NCBI GenBank assembly: GCA_020630735.1
Contig: JAHDIP010000003.1
Coordinates: forward strand, 1 to 64,000
Length of the DNA: 64,000 nucleotides
Direction: 5' to 3'
Source of the DNA: Saprospiraceae bacterium
GTDB taxonomy: Bacteria; Bacteroidota; Bacteroidia; Chitinophagales; Saprospiraceae
The translations under genes were made by a program, and so were the position numbers. Under the pieces are notes generated by a model. That model had not been told where the DNA came from. It saw nothing but the letters and a program-made list of their open reading frames with translations, and ran no database searches. Of this stretch, positions 17,736-28,070 are shown in pieces (position 1 is the stretch's first letter; every line of letters starts with the position of its first letter).

Positions 17736-18578
17736 ATGGCAGATATCCAACAACTTGAAAAAATAGCTAGTCAGGTTCGTCGAGATATAGTGCGGCAAGT
17801 GCATTTTGCAACTTGTGGTCACCCTGGTGGTTCACTCGGTTGTGCAGATTTCTTGACGGCACTTTATTTTGAAATAATGAACCACAATCCCGAATTTAAT
17901 ATGTCGGGCAAAAACGAAGACGTTTTCTTTTTATCAAATGGTCATATCTCTCCACTTTGGTATAGTGTACTCGCTAGAAGTGGTTACTTCGAGGTTTCGG
18001 AGTTAGCTACTTTTCGAAAATTGAATTCTAGATTACAAGGACATCCAGCAACACACGAAGGCTTACCTGGTGTGCGTGTAGCTTCTGGTTCCTTAGGTCA
18101 GGGCTTATCTGTAGCAATAGGAGTGGCTCTAGCTAAAAAAATCAATGGTGACGATAGTTTAGTTTTTGCATTGACGGGTGATGGCGAGTTGCAAGAAGGT
18201 CAGATTTGGGAAGCGGCAATGTATGCTCCTCATAATAAGGTAGATAATCTAATCGTAACAGTAGATTGGAATGGACAACAAATAGATGGAGCAAATGATG
18301 ATGTGCTTACGTTAGGTGATTTGCCTTTAAAATGGAAAGCCTTTGGTTGGGAAGTATTGCAAATGAATGGTAATGATATGACGGAAGTGGTAGCTACCTT
18401 ACATGAAGCAAAGAAAAAAACTGGTCAAGGAAAACCAATCGTCATTTTAATGAAAACGGTAATGGGCTTTGGCGTTGACTTTATGATGCATACGCATAAA
18501 TGGCATGGTGTAGCTCCTAATGCAGAACAAACAGAAACGGCTTTGGCTCAACTGGAAGAAACCTTAGGCGATTTTTAA
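17736..18578 (+). CDS. Transketolase, N-terminal (TPP-binding) subunit
   Basis: 280 residues covering the pyrophosphate-binding half of transketolase: GHPGGSLGCADFLTALYF near residue 28, HPATHEGLPGVRVASGSLGQGLSVAIG, and the ThDP motif GDGELQEGQIWEAAMYAPH through DWNGQQIDG. It is cytoplasmic and belongs to the non-oxidative pentose phosphate pathway, moving two-carbon units between sugar phosphates. The second half is encoded by the next gene, 30 bp downstream, so the enzyme is split into two polypeptides, as in many bacteria and archaea. ATG 17736 fits the family's N-terminus. Confidence 0.92.
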   Translation: MADIQQLEKIASQVRRDIVRQVHFATCGHPGGSLGCADFLTALYFEIMNHNPEFNMSGKNEDVFFLSNGHISPLWYSVLARSGYFEVSELATFRKLNSRLQGHPATHEGLPGVRVASGSLGQGLSVAIGVALAKKINGDDSLVFALTGDGELQEGQIWEAAMYAPHNKVDNLIVTVDWNGQQIDGANDDVLTLGDLPLKWKAFGWEVLQMNGNDMTEVVATLHEAKKKTGQGKPIVILMKTVMGFGVDFMMHTHKWHGVAPNAEQTETALAQLEETLGDF

Positions 18579-18608
18579 AATCTATTTCGAAAAAAATAAA
18601 ACCATCAG

Positions 18609-19565
18609 ATGTTAGATAAATATGTAAGCACTGGTAAAAAGGCGACTCGAAATGGTTTCGGGGCAGGGCTCTATGAAATTGGTCAACAAAATGACGAAGT
18701 TGTTGCTTTGATTGCAGACCTTTTAGGTTCGCTAAAAATGCAACAATTTAAGGAAGCATTTCCTGAACGATTTTTTCAAATAGGTATAGCCGAAGCTAAT
18801 ATGATGGGGATTGCTGCTGGTTTAGCCACAGCAGGTAAAATCCCATATACAGGCACCTTTGCTAATTTCTCTACAGGCAGAGTATACGATCAAATTCGTC
18901 AGTCAATAGCTTATTCAGATAAAAATGTGAAAATTTGTGCCTCGCATGCAGGAGTAACTTTAGGAGAGGATGGTGCTACTCACCAAATATTGGAAGATAT
19001 CGGTATGATGAAAATGCTACCAGGTATGACGGTTATTAATCCTTGCGACTATAATCAAACCAAGGCAGCTACAATGGCAATTGCCGAGCATCATGGACCA
19101 GTCTATTTACGATTTGGTCGTCCAAGCTGGCCAATGTTTATTCCCGAAGATACTAAGTTTGAAATCGGAAAAGCTCTGCTATTAAATGAAGGAACAGATG
19201 TAAGTATTTTTGCAACAGGTCATCTAGTATGGATTGCTTTGGAGGCAGCTAGAGCATTAACGGCAGAAGGGGTAAGTTGTGAAGTAATAAATATTCATAC
19301 CATTAAACCTTTGGATAATGAAGCAATTCTCGATTCTGTTTCTAAAACTAAATGTGTCGTAACTGCTGAAGAACATCAACGAAATGGAGGCTTAGGCGAT
19401 AGTATTGCCCAATTATTAGCCCAACACCAGCCAGCTCCAATGGAGTATGTAGCAGTCAATGATTCTTTCGGTGAAAGTGGAACCCCAATGGAATTGTTAG
19501 ACAAATATGGTCTTGGCACAAAAGATGTAATTAATGCAGTAAAGAATGTTTTAAAACGCAAATAA
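18609..19565 (+). CDS. Transketolase, C-terminal (pyrimidine-binding) subunit
   Basis: 318 residues: the Pyr domain ([48 protein letters not shown] with the essential Glu of IAEANM), [21 protein letters not shown], and the C-terminal transketolase domain ([41 protein letters not shown]). It combines with the preceding 280-residue subunit to form the active site at their interface. Co-transcribed with it. Confidence 0.92.
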   Translation: MLDKYVSTGKKATRNGFGAGLYEIGQQNDEVVALIADLLGSLKMQQFKEAFPERFFQIGIAEANMMGIAAGLATAGKIPYTGTFANFSTGRVYDQIRQSIAYSDKNVKICASHAGVTLGEDGATHQILEDIGMMKMLPGMTVINPCDYNQTKAATMAIAEHHGPVYLRFGRPSWPMFIPEDTKFEIGKALLLNEGTDVSIFATGHLVWIALEAARALTAEGVSCEVINIHTIKPLDNEAILDSVSKTKCVVTAEEHQRNGGLGDSIAQLLAQHQPAPMEYVAVNDSFGESGTPMELLDKYGLGTKDVINAVKNVLKRK

Positions 19566-19583
19566 TAGACCTTAATCTCTGTA

Positions 19584-19632
19584 TTAAGTAATGGTCGAAA
19601 AATACGGAACTTATTTTTCGAGCATTACTTAA
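19584..19632. repeat. Palindromic intergenic element, short copy (C)
   Basis: The 21-bp arm TTAAGTAATG-G-TCGAAAAATA (19584-19604) is the reverse complement of 19612-19632 apart from the central base, with a 7-nt loop. It looks like the two termini of the larger element without its interior. It lies just after the transketolase stop and could also end transcription. The remaining 200 bp before the next gene show no recognised riboswitch. Confidence 0.7.
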
Positions 19633-19837
19633 ATTAAATAAGAAACGATCATGATTTTATTTAAAAATTATGAGAGAGTAGAGTCTTAAGATTAATTATA
19701 CAAGGATCTAATTAAAAGCTAAACCAAATCTACTGTCGTTGACTTGGTGGGTCGAAAGCTACTCATTGGATCATTCCAATTGATTCGATGAGTTAAAACA
19801 GCGAAGAGGATTTTAGCGAACAGTAAATTTTAAACAC

Positions 19838-20983
19838 ATGAAAATAGGAACAAAAGTAATTCATGCAGGTATAGAACCTGATCCGAGTACTGGAGCAATT
19901 ATGACTCCGATTTACCAAACGTCTACTTATGTTCAAGCTGAACCAGGTAAGCACAAAGGGTACGAATATGCGCGAACTCAAAACCCAACGAGAAATGCAC
20001 TCGAAAAAAATCTAGCAGCCCTGGAAAACGGAACTAATGCTATTTGTTTCGGTAGTGGTCTTGCTGCAATGGATGCTATTCTTAAGCTATTGAACCCTGG
20101 TGATGAGATCATTTCGACTAACGATCTCTATGGTGGATCATATCGTTTAATGACAAAAATTTATGCTCGATATGGAATCAAATCACACTTTGTGAGTATG
20201 AATGATCCATCTTCGTTGAAGAAACATATTAACGAAAATACAAAGTTGATTTGGATAGAGACACCTACTAATCCAATGTTGAACATTGTAGATATTACGA
20301 AGGTGTGTAAAATTGCCAAACAGCATAATGTGTTAACTTGTGTGGATAATACCTTTGCATCGCCTTATTTACAAACACCACTTGATATGGGAGCTGATCT
20401 TGTTTTGCATTCAGCGACTAAATATCTGGGAGGACACTCTGATGTCGTACTTGGGGCTGTAGTTGTAAAATCTGATGAATTAGCAGAGAAATTGCATTTT
20501 ATTCAAAATGCTTCTGGAGCAATACCTGGACCTCAAGATTGCTTTCTGATTTTGAGAGGAATCAAAACTTTACATATTCGAGTGGAACGTGCGTGTAAAA
20601 ATGCGAAACAAGTTGCGAAGTTTTTACAAACACATCCAAAGACAAAGAATGTTTATTATCCAGGATTTAAGACACATCCTAATCATAAAATCGCCAAAAA
20701 ACAAATGCGTGATTTTGGCGGAATGGTTTCGTTTGACTTACAAGATGATTCGTTTAAAATGGCAAAAAAAGTATTGAGTAATACCAAGTACTTTTCATTA
20801 GCAGAATCATTGGGTGGTGTAGAATCACTCATCGGACATCCTGCAAGTATGACACATGCTTCTATTCCAAAAGCAGAACGCTTAAAGGTTGGATTGACCG
20901 ATTCGCTTATTCGTCTTAGTGTAGGAATCGAAGATATCGATGATTTACTCGAAGACCTAGAACAAGCTCTGACAAATATTTAG
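19838..20983 (+). CDS. Cystathionine gamma-synthase/gamma-lyase family PLP enzyme
   Basis: 381 residues, the usual length for the Cys/Met-metabolism PLP family. Visible motifs are [44 protein letters not shown]-like [45 protein letters not shown] with the PLP-binding Lys195, and the [20 protein letters not shown] signature. Members either make cystathionine from an O-acyl-homoserine and cysteine or break it down to cysteine. The motifs do not separate these activities reliably, so both remain possible. It stands alone with a strong terminator. Confidence 0.88.
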   Translation: MKIGTKVIHAGIEPDPSTGAIMTPIYQTSTYVQAEPGKHKGYEYARTQNPTRNALEKNLAALENGTNAICFGSGLAAMDAILKLLNPGDEIISTNDLYGGSYRLMTKIYARYGIKSHFVSMNDPSSLKKHINENTKLIWIETPTNPMLNIVDITKVCKIAKQHNVLTCVDNTFASPYLQTPLDMGADLVLHSATKYLGGHSDVVLGAVVVKSDELAEKLHFIQNASGAIPGPQDCFLILRGIKTLHIRVERACKNAKQVAKFLQTHPKTKNVYYPGFKTHPNHKIAKKQMRDFGGMVSFDLQDDSFKMAKKVLSNTKYFSLAESLGGVESLIGHPASMTHASIPKAERLKVGLTDSLIRLSVGIEDIDDLLEDLEQALTNI

Positions 20984-21017
20984 AATTCAATACGTTTTTT
21001 AACGTTTAAAATAAACT

Positions 21018-21046
21018 AAAAGCCCAGTTCTGCTGGGCTTTTTTTA
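21018..21046. terminator. Rho-independent terminator
   Basis: AGCCCAG (21021-21027) and CTGGGCT (21033-21039) pair around TTCTG, with A residues before and TTTTTTT after. Confidence 0.9.
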
Positions 21047-21170
21047 TGCCCTGAATAAAGTTTAAGCAATTTTTTAAAAAATATTTTCCTCTTTTTATGG
21101 AATCGATATCTTTTCTGCGTCTTTATAAGTGAACGACATATTATTCGTTTATAAATCAAAAATAGAAAAG

Positions 21171-21872
21171 ATGGAAAAGTATACAAGAGACAATTTAACA
21201 ATTAAGGCTTGGGCAGAAGAAGACCGACCTAGAGAAAAATTAATTCTTAAAGGAAAGAAAAGTTTATCTGATGCAGAACTATTAGCAATACTACTAGGCT
21301 CAGGCTCAAGGGAAGAAACAGCAGTGGGCTTATCTCAACGAATACTGAAAAGTGCTGATAATAACTTAAATGAATTAGGCAAGTGTACTGTAAAAGAATT
21401 GACAAGATTTAAAGGAATAGGAGAGGCAAAAGCTATAACGATAGTAGCAGCGCTGGAACTAGGTCGACGACGCCAACTTTCTGATATCAAAGAACGAATA
21501 CAAGTACGAAGTAGTCAAGATGCATATAAAGCGATTGCCCCAATATTAGTTGACTTACCGCATGAAGAATTTTGGATATTATTGCTCAATCGTTCCAATC
21601 GAATTATGTGCCGAGAGCGTATTAGCATTGGCGGGGTATCTGGTACAGTAGTAGATGCCAAATTGATCTACAAAAAAGCCTTAGAAAACCTTGCCTCGGC
21701 TATTATTCTCTGTCATAATCATCCTTCAGGAAACTTGAAACCAAGTCAAGCAGATATTGATATCACTCGAAAACTTAAGCAAGCAGGAAAAACATTAGAC
21801 ATTGATGTATTGGATCACCTAATAATAGCTGAAGGTGGCTTCTATAGTTTTGCAGATGAAGGATTAATGTAA
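21171..21872 (+). CDS. radC: RadC-family JAB/MPN domain protein
   Basis: 233 residues from ATG 21171; a GTG at 21129 would add 14 residues that do not match the family. The N-terminal UPF0758 helix-hairpin-helix part (KAWAEEDRPREKL, LSDAELLAILLGSG, LTRFKGIGEAKAITIVAALELGRR) leads into the JAB domain with the metal motif HNHPSGNLKPSQAD. Despite its name, RadC has no proven DNA-repair role. It is cytoplasmic. An ABC exporter follows after 55 bp, but that gene has its own -7 box. Confidence 0.93.
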   Translation: MEKYTRDNLTIKAWAEEDRPREKLILKGKKSLSDAELLAILLGSGSREETAVGLSQRILKSADNNLNELGKCTVKELTRFKGIGEAKAITIVAALELGRRRQLSDIKERIQVRSSQDAYKAIAPILVDLPHEEFWILLLNRSNRIMCRERISIGGVSGTVVDAKLIYKKALENLASAIILCHNHPSGNLKPSQADIDITRKLKQAGKTLDIDVLDHLIIAEGGFYSFADEGLM

Positions 21873-21883
21873 ATATAAAAACT

Positions 21884-21891
21884 TACCTTTG
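21884..21891 (+). promoter_or_regulatory. -7 box of the ABC exporter gene
   Basis: TACCTTTG lies 37 nt before ATG 21928 and fits TAnnTTTG. It suggests expression independent of radC. Confidence 0.55.
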
Positions 21892-21927
21892 TGAACTTCC
21901 AATAAAGCGAATTGTTGAATAGTATAA

Positions 21928-23688
21928 ATGAGTGAAAATAAAAACAAATTTGATTACGTAATACTAAAACGAGTATTAGCCCTAGCTATACCTTATCGAC
22001 TCATCTTTATAGTTGCAGCTGTTATTGCTATAATATCTGCACCTCTAGCGACACTTCGACCTTACCTAATTAATGTAATGGTTGATGATTATATTTTTGT
22101 AAACGATATTGATGGCCTGACTCTTATGGCATTCATTCTGTTTGGGGTGTTAATAGTAGAGGTGATTTTGAGATATATTTTTATATACATTACAGGCTTG
22201 CTTGGACAGTCAGTAATTAGAGATTTAAGAGTAAAGGTTTTTAATCATATTTCAAGTCTACAATTAACACATTTTGATCGTACACCAATTGGAACTTCGA
22301 CAACTCGAACTATCAATGATATTGAAACGATAAATACGGTTTTTTCTCAAGGTGTTATTACAATCGTCGCAGATATTTTGACGTTGTTTGCTGTTTTTGC
22401 GATTATGCTGTATACGAGTTGGAAGCTAACATTAGTTTGTCTAACCGTCTTACCTTTGCTAATTATAGCTAGTTATATTTTTAAAGAAAAAGTAAAAGCA
22501 TCTTACCAAGTTGTACGGAGCCAAATTTCAAAAATGAATGCTTTTTTGCAAGAGCGAATTACTGGTATGCGTATCGTTCAAATTTTTAATGCAGAAGAAC
22601 AAGAAGCAAAAAAATTCAAAGAAATAAATAGAGAATATACTAGAGCTAATTTAAATTCTATTTTATACTATGCTGTCTTTTTTCCTGTGGTTGAAATTAT
22701 CTCTGCCTCAGCTTTAGGACTAATGGTCTGGTGGGGAGCAAGAGGAGTTATTGGTGGCGAAGTGACTTTAGGAGCATTAGTTGCTTTCCCGATATATTTG
22801 TCGATGCTTTTTCGACCAATTCGAATGTTGGCAGATAAGTTCAATACTTTACAAATGGGATTGGTAGCAGCTGAACGAGTCTTTGATACTTTAGACACAG
22901 ACAAGAAAATCGAAAATAAGGGAACATTAAAACCAACAAAACTAAAAGGAGAAGTTGAGTTTAAAAATGTAACGTTCGCTTATATTGCTAGAGAGTATAT
23001 TCTAAAAGATATAAGTTTTAAAATTAATGCAGGCGAAACACTTGCCATTGTCGGTAGCACAGGATCTGGTAAAACAACCATCATCAATATACTCAATCGG
23101 TTTTATGAATTGAACAAAGGTGATATTTTTATTGATGGAACAAGTATAACCGACTACGAATTATATGAATTTAGAAAATGCTTAGCGGTTGTATTACAAG
23201 ATGTATTTTTATTTTCTGGTACCGTACTCGAAAACATTACATTACGTGACGAACGCTTTACAAAAGAACAAGTTATTGAAGCAGCCAAGATAATCGGTGC
23301 ACACGAATTCATCGAACGATTACCTGGAGCTTATGATTATCAAGTGATGGAGCGTGGGGCTACACTCTCTATGGGACAGCGACAGCTTATCTCCTTTGTT
23401 CGGGCTTTAGTTTTCGATCCCGACATCCTCATTTTGGACGAAGCAACTTCTTCTATTGATCCCGAAACAGAAAGTGTTATTCAATACGCCATTGAGAAGT
23501 TAATCGCAAAACGTACATCTATAATCATTGCTCATCGCTTATCGACTATTCGACATGCCGATAATATTTTGGTGTTAGACAAAGGCGAAATAGCAGAATT
23601 TGGTCCTCATTCCGAGTTAGTTCAATTAGAAAATGGCCACTATAAAGAATTGTATGAAATGCAATTTCAACAAATGACCAGTACTTAG
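21928..23688 (+). CDS. ABC exporter (MsbA-like half-transporter)
   Basis: 586 residues. Six membrane helices fill residues about 15-310 (ABC_membrane domain). The nucleotide-binding domain follows: Walker A GSTGSGKTT (about 375), Q-loop VLQDVFLFSGT, the variant signature TLSMGQRQ (usually LSGGQ), Walker B DPDILILDEATSSID and the switch His in IIIAHRLSTI. Such homodimeric exporters move lipids, drugs or peptides from the inner leaflet outward. The Met in place of the first Gly of LSGGQ also occurs in other Bacteroidota exporters. The cargo cannot be deduced. Confidence 0.9.
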   Translation: MSENKNKFDYVILKRVLALAIPYRLIFIVAAVIAIISAPLATLRPYLINVMVDDYIFVNDIDGLTLMAFILFGVLIVEVILRYIFIYITGLLGQSVIRDLRVKVFNHISSLQLTHFDRTPIGTSTTRTINDIETINTVFSQGVITIVADILTLFAVFAIMLYTSWKLTLVCLTVLPLLIIASYIFKEKVKASYQVVRSQISKMNAFLQERITGMRIVQIFNAEEQEAKKFKEINREYTRANLNSILYYAVFFPVVEIISASALGLMVWWGARGVIGGEVTLGALVAFPIYLSMLFRPIRMLADKFNTLQMGLVAAERVFDTLDTDKKIENKGTLKPTKLKGEVEFKNVTFAYIAREYILKDISFKINAGETLAIVGSTGSGKTTIINILNRFYELNKGDIFIDGTSITDYELYEFRKCLAVVLQDVFLFSGTVLENITLRDERFTKEQVIEAAKIIGAHEFIERLPGAYDYQVMERGATLSMGQRQLISFVRALVFDPDILILDEATSSIDPETESVIQYAIEKLIAKRTSIIIAHRLSTIRHADNILVLDKGEIAEFGPHSELVQLENGHYKELYEMQFQQMTST

Positions 23689-23896
23689 AAAGTAGACTAT
23701 ATTTGAAAATTTTGCGAACGGATTTTTATACCAACCTCAAATTCTTCAATCCTTGAAACGTAGGAAGCATAAATTATTCATAATCATTTTTTTTGATTAT
23801 AGTATTTCTACCAAATGAAAATTTAAAAGATTCTTTTAGAAATAGAAAAGACTAAATTTCTTTTATTTATTCTGTAGATTTATTAAAAATAAAACA

Positions 23897-26800
23897 ATGA
23901 TCAAATCTTTTATACTCAACTATAGGTTTGTTTTTTGCAATATATTCAGCTTATTACTATTGATTAATCTTCCTACAAAAGCGCAAACCTTTGAAGTCTC
24001 AATTGCACAGCAAATCAATGGAAGCATCGACCGTGTAGCGGAGAATATTTATGAAATACCAATTCGTCTTCGCATTGCCAATGATGGAAATACAGATGCC
24101 ACGGATCTAAAAATCAATAGTGATATTGCAGATGATTTTGGACTTGATCCTATCGCCGTTAGTGTTGTTAGTCCTCCCGAAATTGTATGGATTACTAGTG
24201 GGTCAAATGTACAGTTGAATCCGACATATGCTGCTAAGCATCTTTATGCTGGTATTTTGGATACCGTTGGCAATCATTTTGCAGCAGGAGGGAAGCTAAC
24301 GATTCAATATCGAGTACGAGTAAATTTTGGCGAATGTTATGGTAAGTTTTATACTCAATCTAAATTATCAGCTACATCTGAAGAAGGGCTTGTCGAATTT
24401 GACCTTAGTGATGATGGTAAGGAGTGGGATGAAGATAAAACGGATAATCTTATTGGTAATGGATTAACGGAAGATGATCCTTCCTTGATCTTTATAGAAC
24501 AAGCTACTCATATTGCTGTGGCACTCGATATAAATGGCACAGTAGAGCAGCAAGGTAATAGTACAACATATTTAGTACCGATGAGAATTCGTTTGCAAAA
24601 TATGGGACAAAGTGAAATTGTACAGCTTTCTTTATTGGATGATTTACAAAGGCACTTTAAGGTCCGAGCAGAAGACATTCAAATTATTAGTGGCTATCCT
24701 CAACTTGTGTGGTCAAGTTCAGGTTCTTCACTTACGATTAATACCAACTTTACAGGAAGTTCTCCAAATCATAACCTTCTTACGACAGCTCCAGTTTCGC
24801 TTGCTTCTATGGCAAAGGCTACCATTCAGTTAAATGCACTCATTGATTTTGGAACGACAAAAGGAATCTTTTATAATCAAATTGAAGCCTACTCAGTTGA
24901 TGAAAGCGGTAGGGTAGATCGTGACTTAAGTGATGCAGGAAAAGTTTGGGATGAAGATATAAATGATGCTAAACCAGGAAGTGGAAACAATGAAAATGAC
25001 ATTACGATAATAAACTTGAATAGAAATACACATGTTGGATTAGCACAACAAATCAATGGTACGATAACTCAAGTAAATGGTACTCAATATCGTTTTCCTA
25101 TTCGATTTCGACTAAAAAATATGGGTAGTACAGATCTTGTAAAATTATCTATTATTAATAATCTGAGTCAAAACTTAGATGTACCTCCTACTGCCATCAA
25201 TTTAAATAGTTTTCCTGAATTGATTTGGTTAACAACTGGATCAACATTGAATCTTAATACTGCTTATGATGGCGGTACAAATTCTATGCTTTTACAAGAA
25301 AATGGTAATCTCTTAAAAGCTGGGCATAATGCAACAATCCAACTAGATGTAACTGTAGATTTCGGTATCAATTATGGCGAATATGAAAACGCAGCCATAG
25401 TCATTGCCGAAGATGCGAATGGTAACGTTATTGCTGATTTTAGTGACGAAGGAAAATTATGGGATGAAAACCCAAATGATAATAATTTAGGAGATGGAGT
25501 TGCCGAAAATGATCCGACAATAATCAAGCTGGGTGATGCACCGAGTAGTAAACCTAATATCCTATTTATAGTCATTGATGATATTAATAACTATACTGGA
25601 ACTTTTGGTGGACATCCTAATGCTTATACTCCAAATATTGACAACTTGGCAAGTGAATCAATGATTTTTACTAATGCACAAACCAATGCTGTTTTTTGTA
25701 ATCCTTCTCGTATTAGTATGCTTACGGGCTTAAAACCGTCTTCCTCTGGTATCGTTGATAATGGTGATTATTATTATGACTGGCGAGCGGTGATGAATGC
25801 CGATACCTCTATTGCGACTCAAAACTATGGACCGAATTCAGGAAATATTCAAACGATTTATGAAGCATTAGAAAATGAGTATTACATGGCTTATTCTGGG
25901 AAAATTTATCATGGTGCAGGTCAACTAGATCCTATTGCTTGGGATGATTATCGACCATGGATAAATTATTTAACCATCTCTGGTATCCAAAATCATCCTG
26001 TAAATGGTTTAGTCGATTATACAAAAGATAGTAATAGAAATCTTGATTGGGGAGCGGTAGAAGATGCTGAAAAAGCAACAGCACCAGGTACATACTTTAC
26101 AGAAGAAGATACAGAAGATTATATCATTACTCAAAATGCCTTGGAAATTATTAACAACTTACCGACTACTGATCCATTCTTTTTAAGCGTTGGTTTTATC
26201 CGACCGCATTTGCCCTTGTATGTTCCACAACGAGTTATTGATTTATTCAAAGATAGTTTAGATACTTTTGATCACATTGCATTGCCTCAATATTTAGAGA
26301 ATGATCAAGATGATACTGTTTATAAAACGAATAGTGTGCACAAGACTAATGTTTTTGATTATCCTGAACGTTGGAAATCTTTAATTGCTCATGCATTAGC
26401 TTCTGGAACTTGGATAGATGAATATATAGGTTCGATTATTCAAACACTAAAGGCTAGAAACTTATATGACAATACGATTATAATTTTGACTAGTGATCAC
26501 GGTTATGCTTTTGGAGAAAAACAACATATGAAAAAAGGAGCTTTATGGCGAGAAGCTTGTGATATTCCACTTATCATCAAAGCACCTACGATTACAACGG
26601 CTGGTTCTTCTACAGATGAGGTGGTTAGTTTGATTGATTTGTTTCCAACAATAATGGAATTAAGCGACCAAAAAATGCCTGATGATTTGCCAAGAGATGG
26701 AAGGAGTTTAGTGCCTCTTTTAAAGAACCCATCTAGACCTTGGCCTTGGTTAGCTTCTATAGATTTTTATGATAAAAAACATGATTACTTAGCGAAAGGC

Positions 26801-27340
26801 TTACGTAGCAAAAACAAAACATTTAAGTATCATTATATTTATAAAGAAGAAAAACCTTGCTTTAATGCAGAATTGTATGATTTAGAAAACGATCCTTTTG
26901 AGTGGTATAATTTACTCTCAGGAGTACATCGAAATCCTGAGTTGCATGCGACAGAAAAAAAAGAACTAGAAAAAATAATTGCTGGTCAACTCATTCCAAA
27001 TAAGGCTCCTTCGACTTTCAACAAACTCATCAAAGTCAATAACCTGACTCAACAGCATACGATCAAACTAGTCGGAGAAGATAGCAATAAGGACTTTTTA
27101 CTTTTTGAAATCGAAAGCCTTCCTCTTTATGGAAAGTTATATGAAAGTATTGATGGTACTATCATCGGAAATGAAATTTTGAATACACACTCAATCATTC
27201 CCAATGAAGCAGGATCAATCGCTTATCTTATTTACGAACCTGATCCTTCTTTTTCTACTGAACTTACAGATGTCTTTACTTTTACCGTTACTGACGGTAG
27301 TACTAAGGACAGAGGAATTACATTGATTCAATATGAATAG
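23897..27340 (+). CDS. Giant exported sulfatase: three DUF11-like repeats, sulfatase and cadherin-like domain
   Basis: 1147 residues. After a signal peptide (to about 30, ending TKAQ) come three similar segments of about 170 residues (33-205, 206-375, 376-545). Each opens with a QQINGSI- or DINGTV-type strand and ends DLSD.GK.WDED.ND. The sulfatase domain (about 552-990) starts KPNILFIVIDDI and has CNPSR with C601, the residue matured to formylglycine, and a SDHGYAFGEKQHMKKG metal/substrate segment; it resembles iduronate-sulfatase-like S1 sulfatases. About 1035-1147 resembles a cadherin-like repeat. There is no T9SS sorting domain. It probably removes sulfate from marine polysaccharide or host glycans; this is inference. 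Confidence 0.85.
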   Translation: MIKSFILNYRFVFCNIFSLLLLINLPTKAQTFEVSIAQQINGSIDRVAENIYEIPIRLRIANDGNTDATDLKINSDIADDFGLDPIAVSVVSPPEIVWITSGSNVQLNPTYAAKHLYAGILDTVGNHFAAGGKLTIQYRVRVNFGECYGKFYTQSKLSATSEEGLVEFDLSDDGKEWDEDKTDNLIGNGLTEDDPSLIFIEQATHIAVALDINGTVEQQGNSTTYLVPMRIRLQNMGQSEIVQLSLLDDLQRHFKVRAEDIQIISGYPQLVWSSSGSSLTINTNFTGSSPNHNLLTTAPVSLASMAKATIQLNALIDFGTTKGIFYNQIEAYSVDESGRVDRDLSDAGKVWDEDINDAKPGSGNNENDITIINLNRNTHVGLAQQINGTITQVNGTQYRFPIRFRLKNMGSTDLVKLSIINNLSQNLDVPPTAINLNSFPELIWLTTGSTLNLNTAYDGGTNSMLLQENGNLLKAGHNATIQLDVTVDFGINYGEYENAAIVIAEDANGNVIADFSDEGKLWDENPNDNNLGDGVAENDPTIIKLGDAPSSKPNILFIVIDDINNYTGTFGGHPNAYTPNIDNLASESMIFTNAQTNAVFCNPSRISMLTGLKPSSSGIVDNGDYYYDWRAVMNADTSIATQNYGPNSGNIQTIYEALENEYYMAYSGKIYHGAGQLDPIAWDDYRPWINYLTISGIQNHPVNGLVDYTKDSNRNLDWGAVEDAEKATAPGTYFTEEDTEDYIITQNALEIINNLPTTDPFFLSVGFIRPHLPLYVPQRVIDLFKDSLDTFDHIALPQYLENDQDDTVYKTNSVHKTNVFDYPERWKSLIAHALASGTWIDEYIGSIIQTLKARNLYDNTIIILTSDHGYAFGEKQHMKKGALWREACDIPLIIKAPTITTAGSSTDEVVSLIDLFPTIMELSDQKMPDDLPRDGRSLVPLLKNPSRPWPWLASIDFYDKKHDYLAKGLRSKNKTFKYHYIYKEEKPCFNAELYDLENDPFEWYNLLSGVHRNPELHATEKKELEKIIAGQLIPNKAPSTFNKLIKVNNLTQQHTIKLVGEDSNKDFLLFEIESLPLYGKLYESIDGTIIGNEILNTHSIIPNEAGSIAYLIYEPDPSFSTELTDVFTFTVTDGSTKDRGITLIQYE

Positions 27341-27569
27341 GTAGCCTGAAATTTAAAAATAAAACACTAAATTCATTACTTTACAGCCAGTTATGTATGG
27401 TCGAACACTAGTTGATCTTATTTAGATGATCATTTTTTTATACGAAGTGCCTGATTAGTCGACTTTTCATCCCTTTAAATCAGATTTTTAATCAATACTC
27501 GTCTATACAATTAGCTAATGTGCTAACAATTGTTTAATTTTAATTGTTGTAATTAATAAAACGTAATAA

Positions 27570-28055
27570 ATGACAAACAGACGTAAAATAGACGTAAACC
27601 CCTTTAACTCTATAACAACCATCATTATGTTGGTGCTGTTTTTTGCAGCACTTATTTTCTTGATCAAAGGCATTTTCCAAATCATGGCATTTGTAGCGCC
27701 TGCTTTATTGATCGGAGCATTGATAGTTGATTATAAAGTAGTGGTAAGTTACGGTAAAATGCTTTTCAATTTATTGAAGAGTAATATCTTAATGGGTATT
27801 GGTGCTGTCTTTTTAACCGTAGTTGCTTTTCCTGTAGTAGCAGCGTTTTTGCTTGGTAAGGCTTTGTTTAAAAAGAAAGTAAATCAAATTCGTCAGGATA
27901 TGGAGACGAAAACGCAAGGCGAGTATGCGGAATTTGAAGAAATGGAAAGTGAAATAAAGCGTGTAGAATTACCGCCAGTGCCTAAGCGTCAAAAAGAAAA
28001 GCAAAAACTCAAAGAGACTCGAAACGATTATGAAAATCTTTTTGATGATATTTAA
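27570..28055 (+). CDS. Conserved membrane protein of unknown function
   Basis: 161 residues. Three hydrophobic stretches (about 15-35, 38-52 and 71-97) precede a highly charged cytoplasmic tail rich in Glu, Lys and Arg (about 105-161). No catalytic motif is visible. It is followed after 15 bp by a glycosyltransferase and then by the LRR protein, so the three may form an operon. I do not recognise the family. The 230 bp upstream hold no clear promoter or repeat. Confidence 0.6.
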   Translation: MTNRRKIDVNPFNSITTIIMLVLFFAALIFLIKGIFQIMAFVAPALLIGALIVDYKVVVSYGKMLFNLLKSNILMGIGAVFLTVVAFPVVAAFLLGKALFKKKVNQIRQDMETKTQGEYAEFEEMESEIKRVELPPVPKRQKEKQKLKETRNDYENLFDDI

Positions 28056-28070
28056 TACACTTTTGACACA

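Noticed and set aside
19633-19837. Possible SAM-type riboswitch before the Cys/Met-metabolism enzyme
   Set aside because: The region contains only short hairpins; I could not match the conserved cores of SAM-I or SAM-II.
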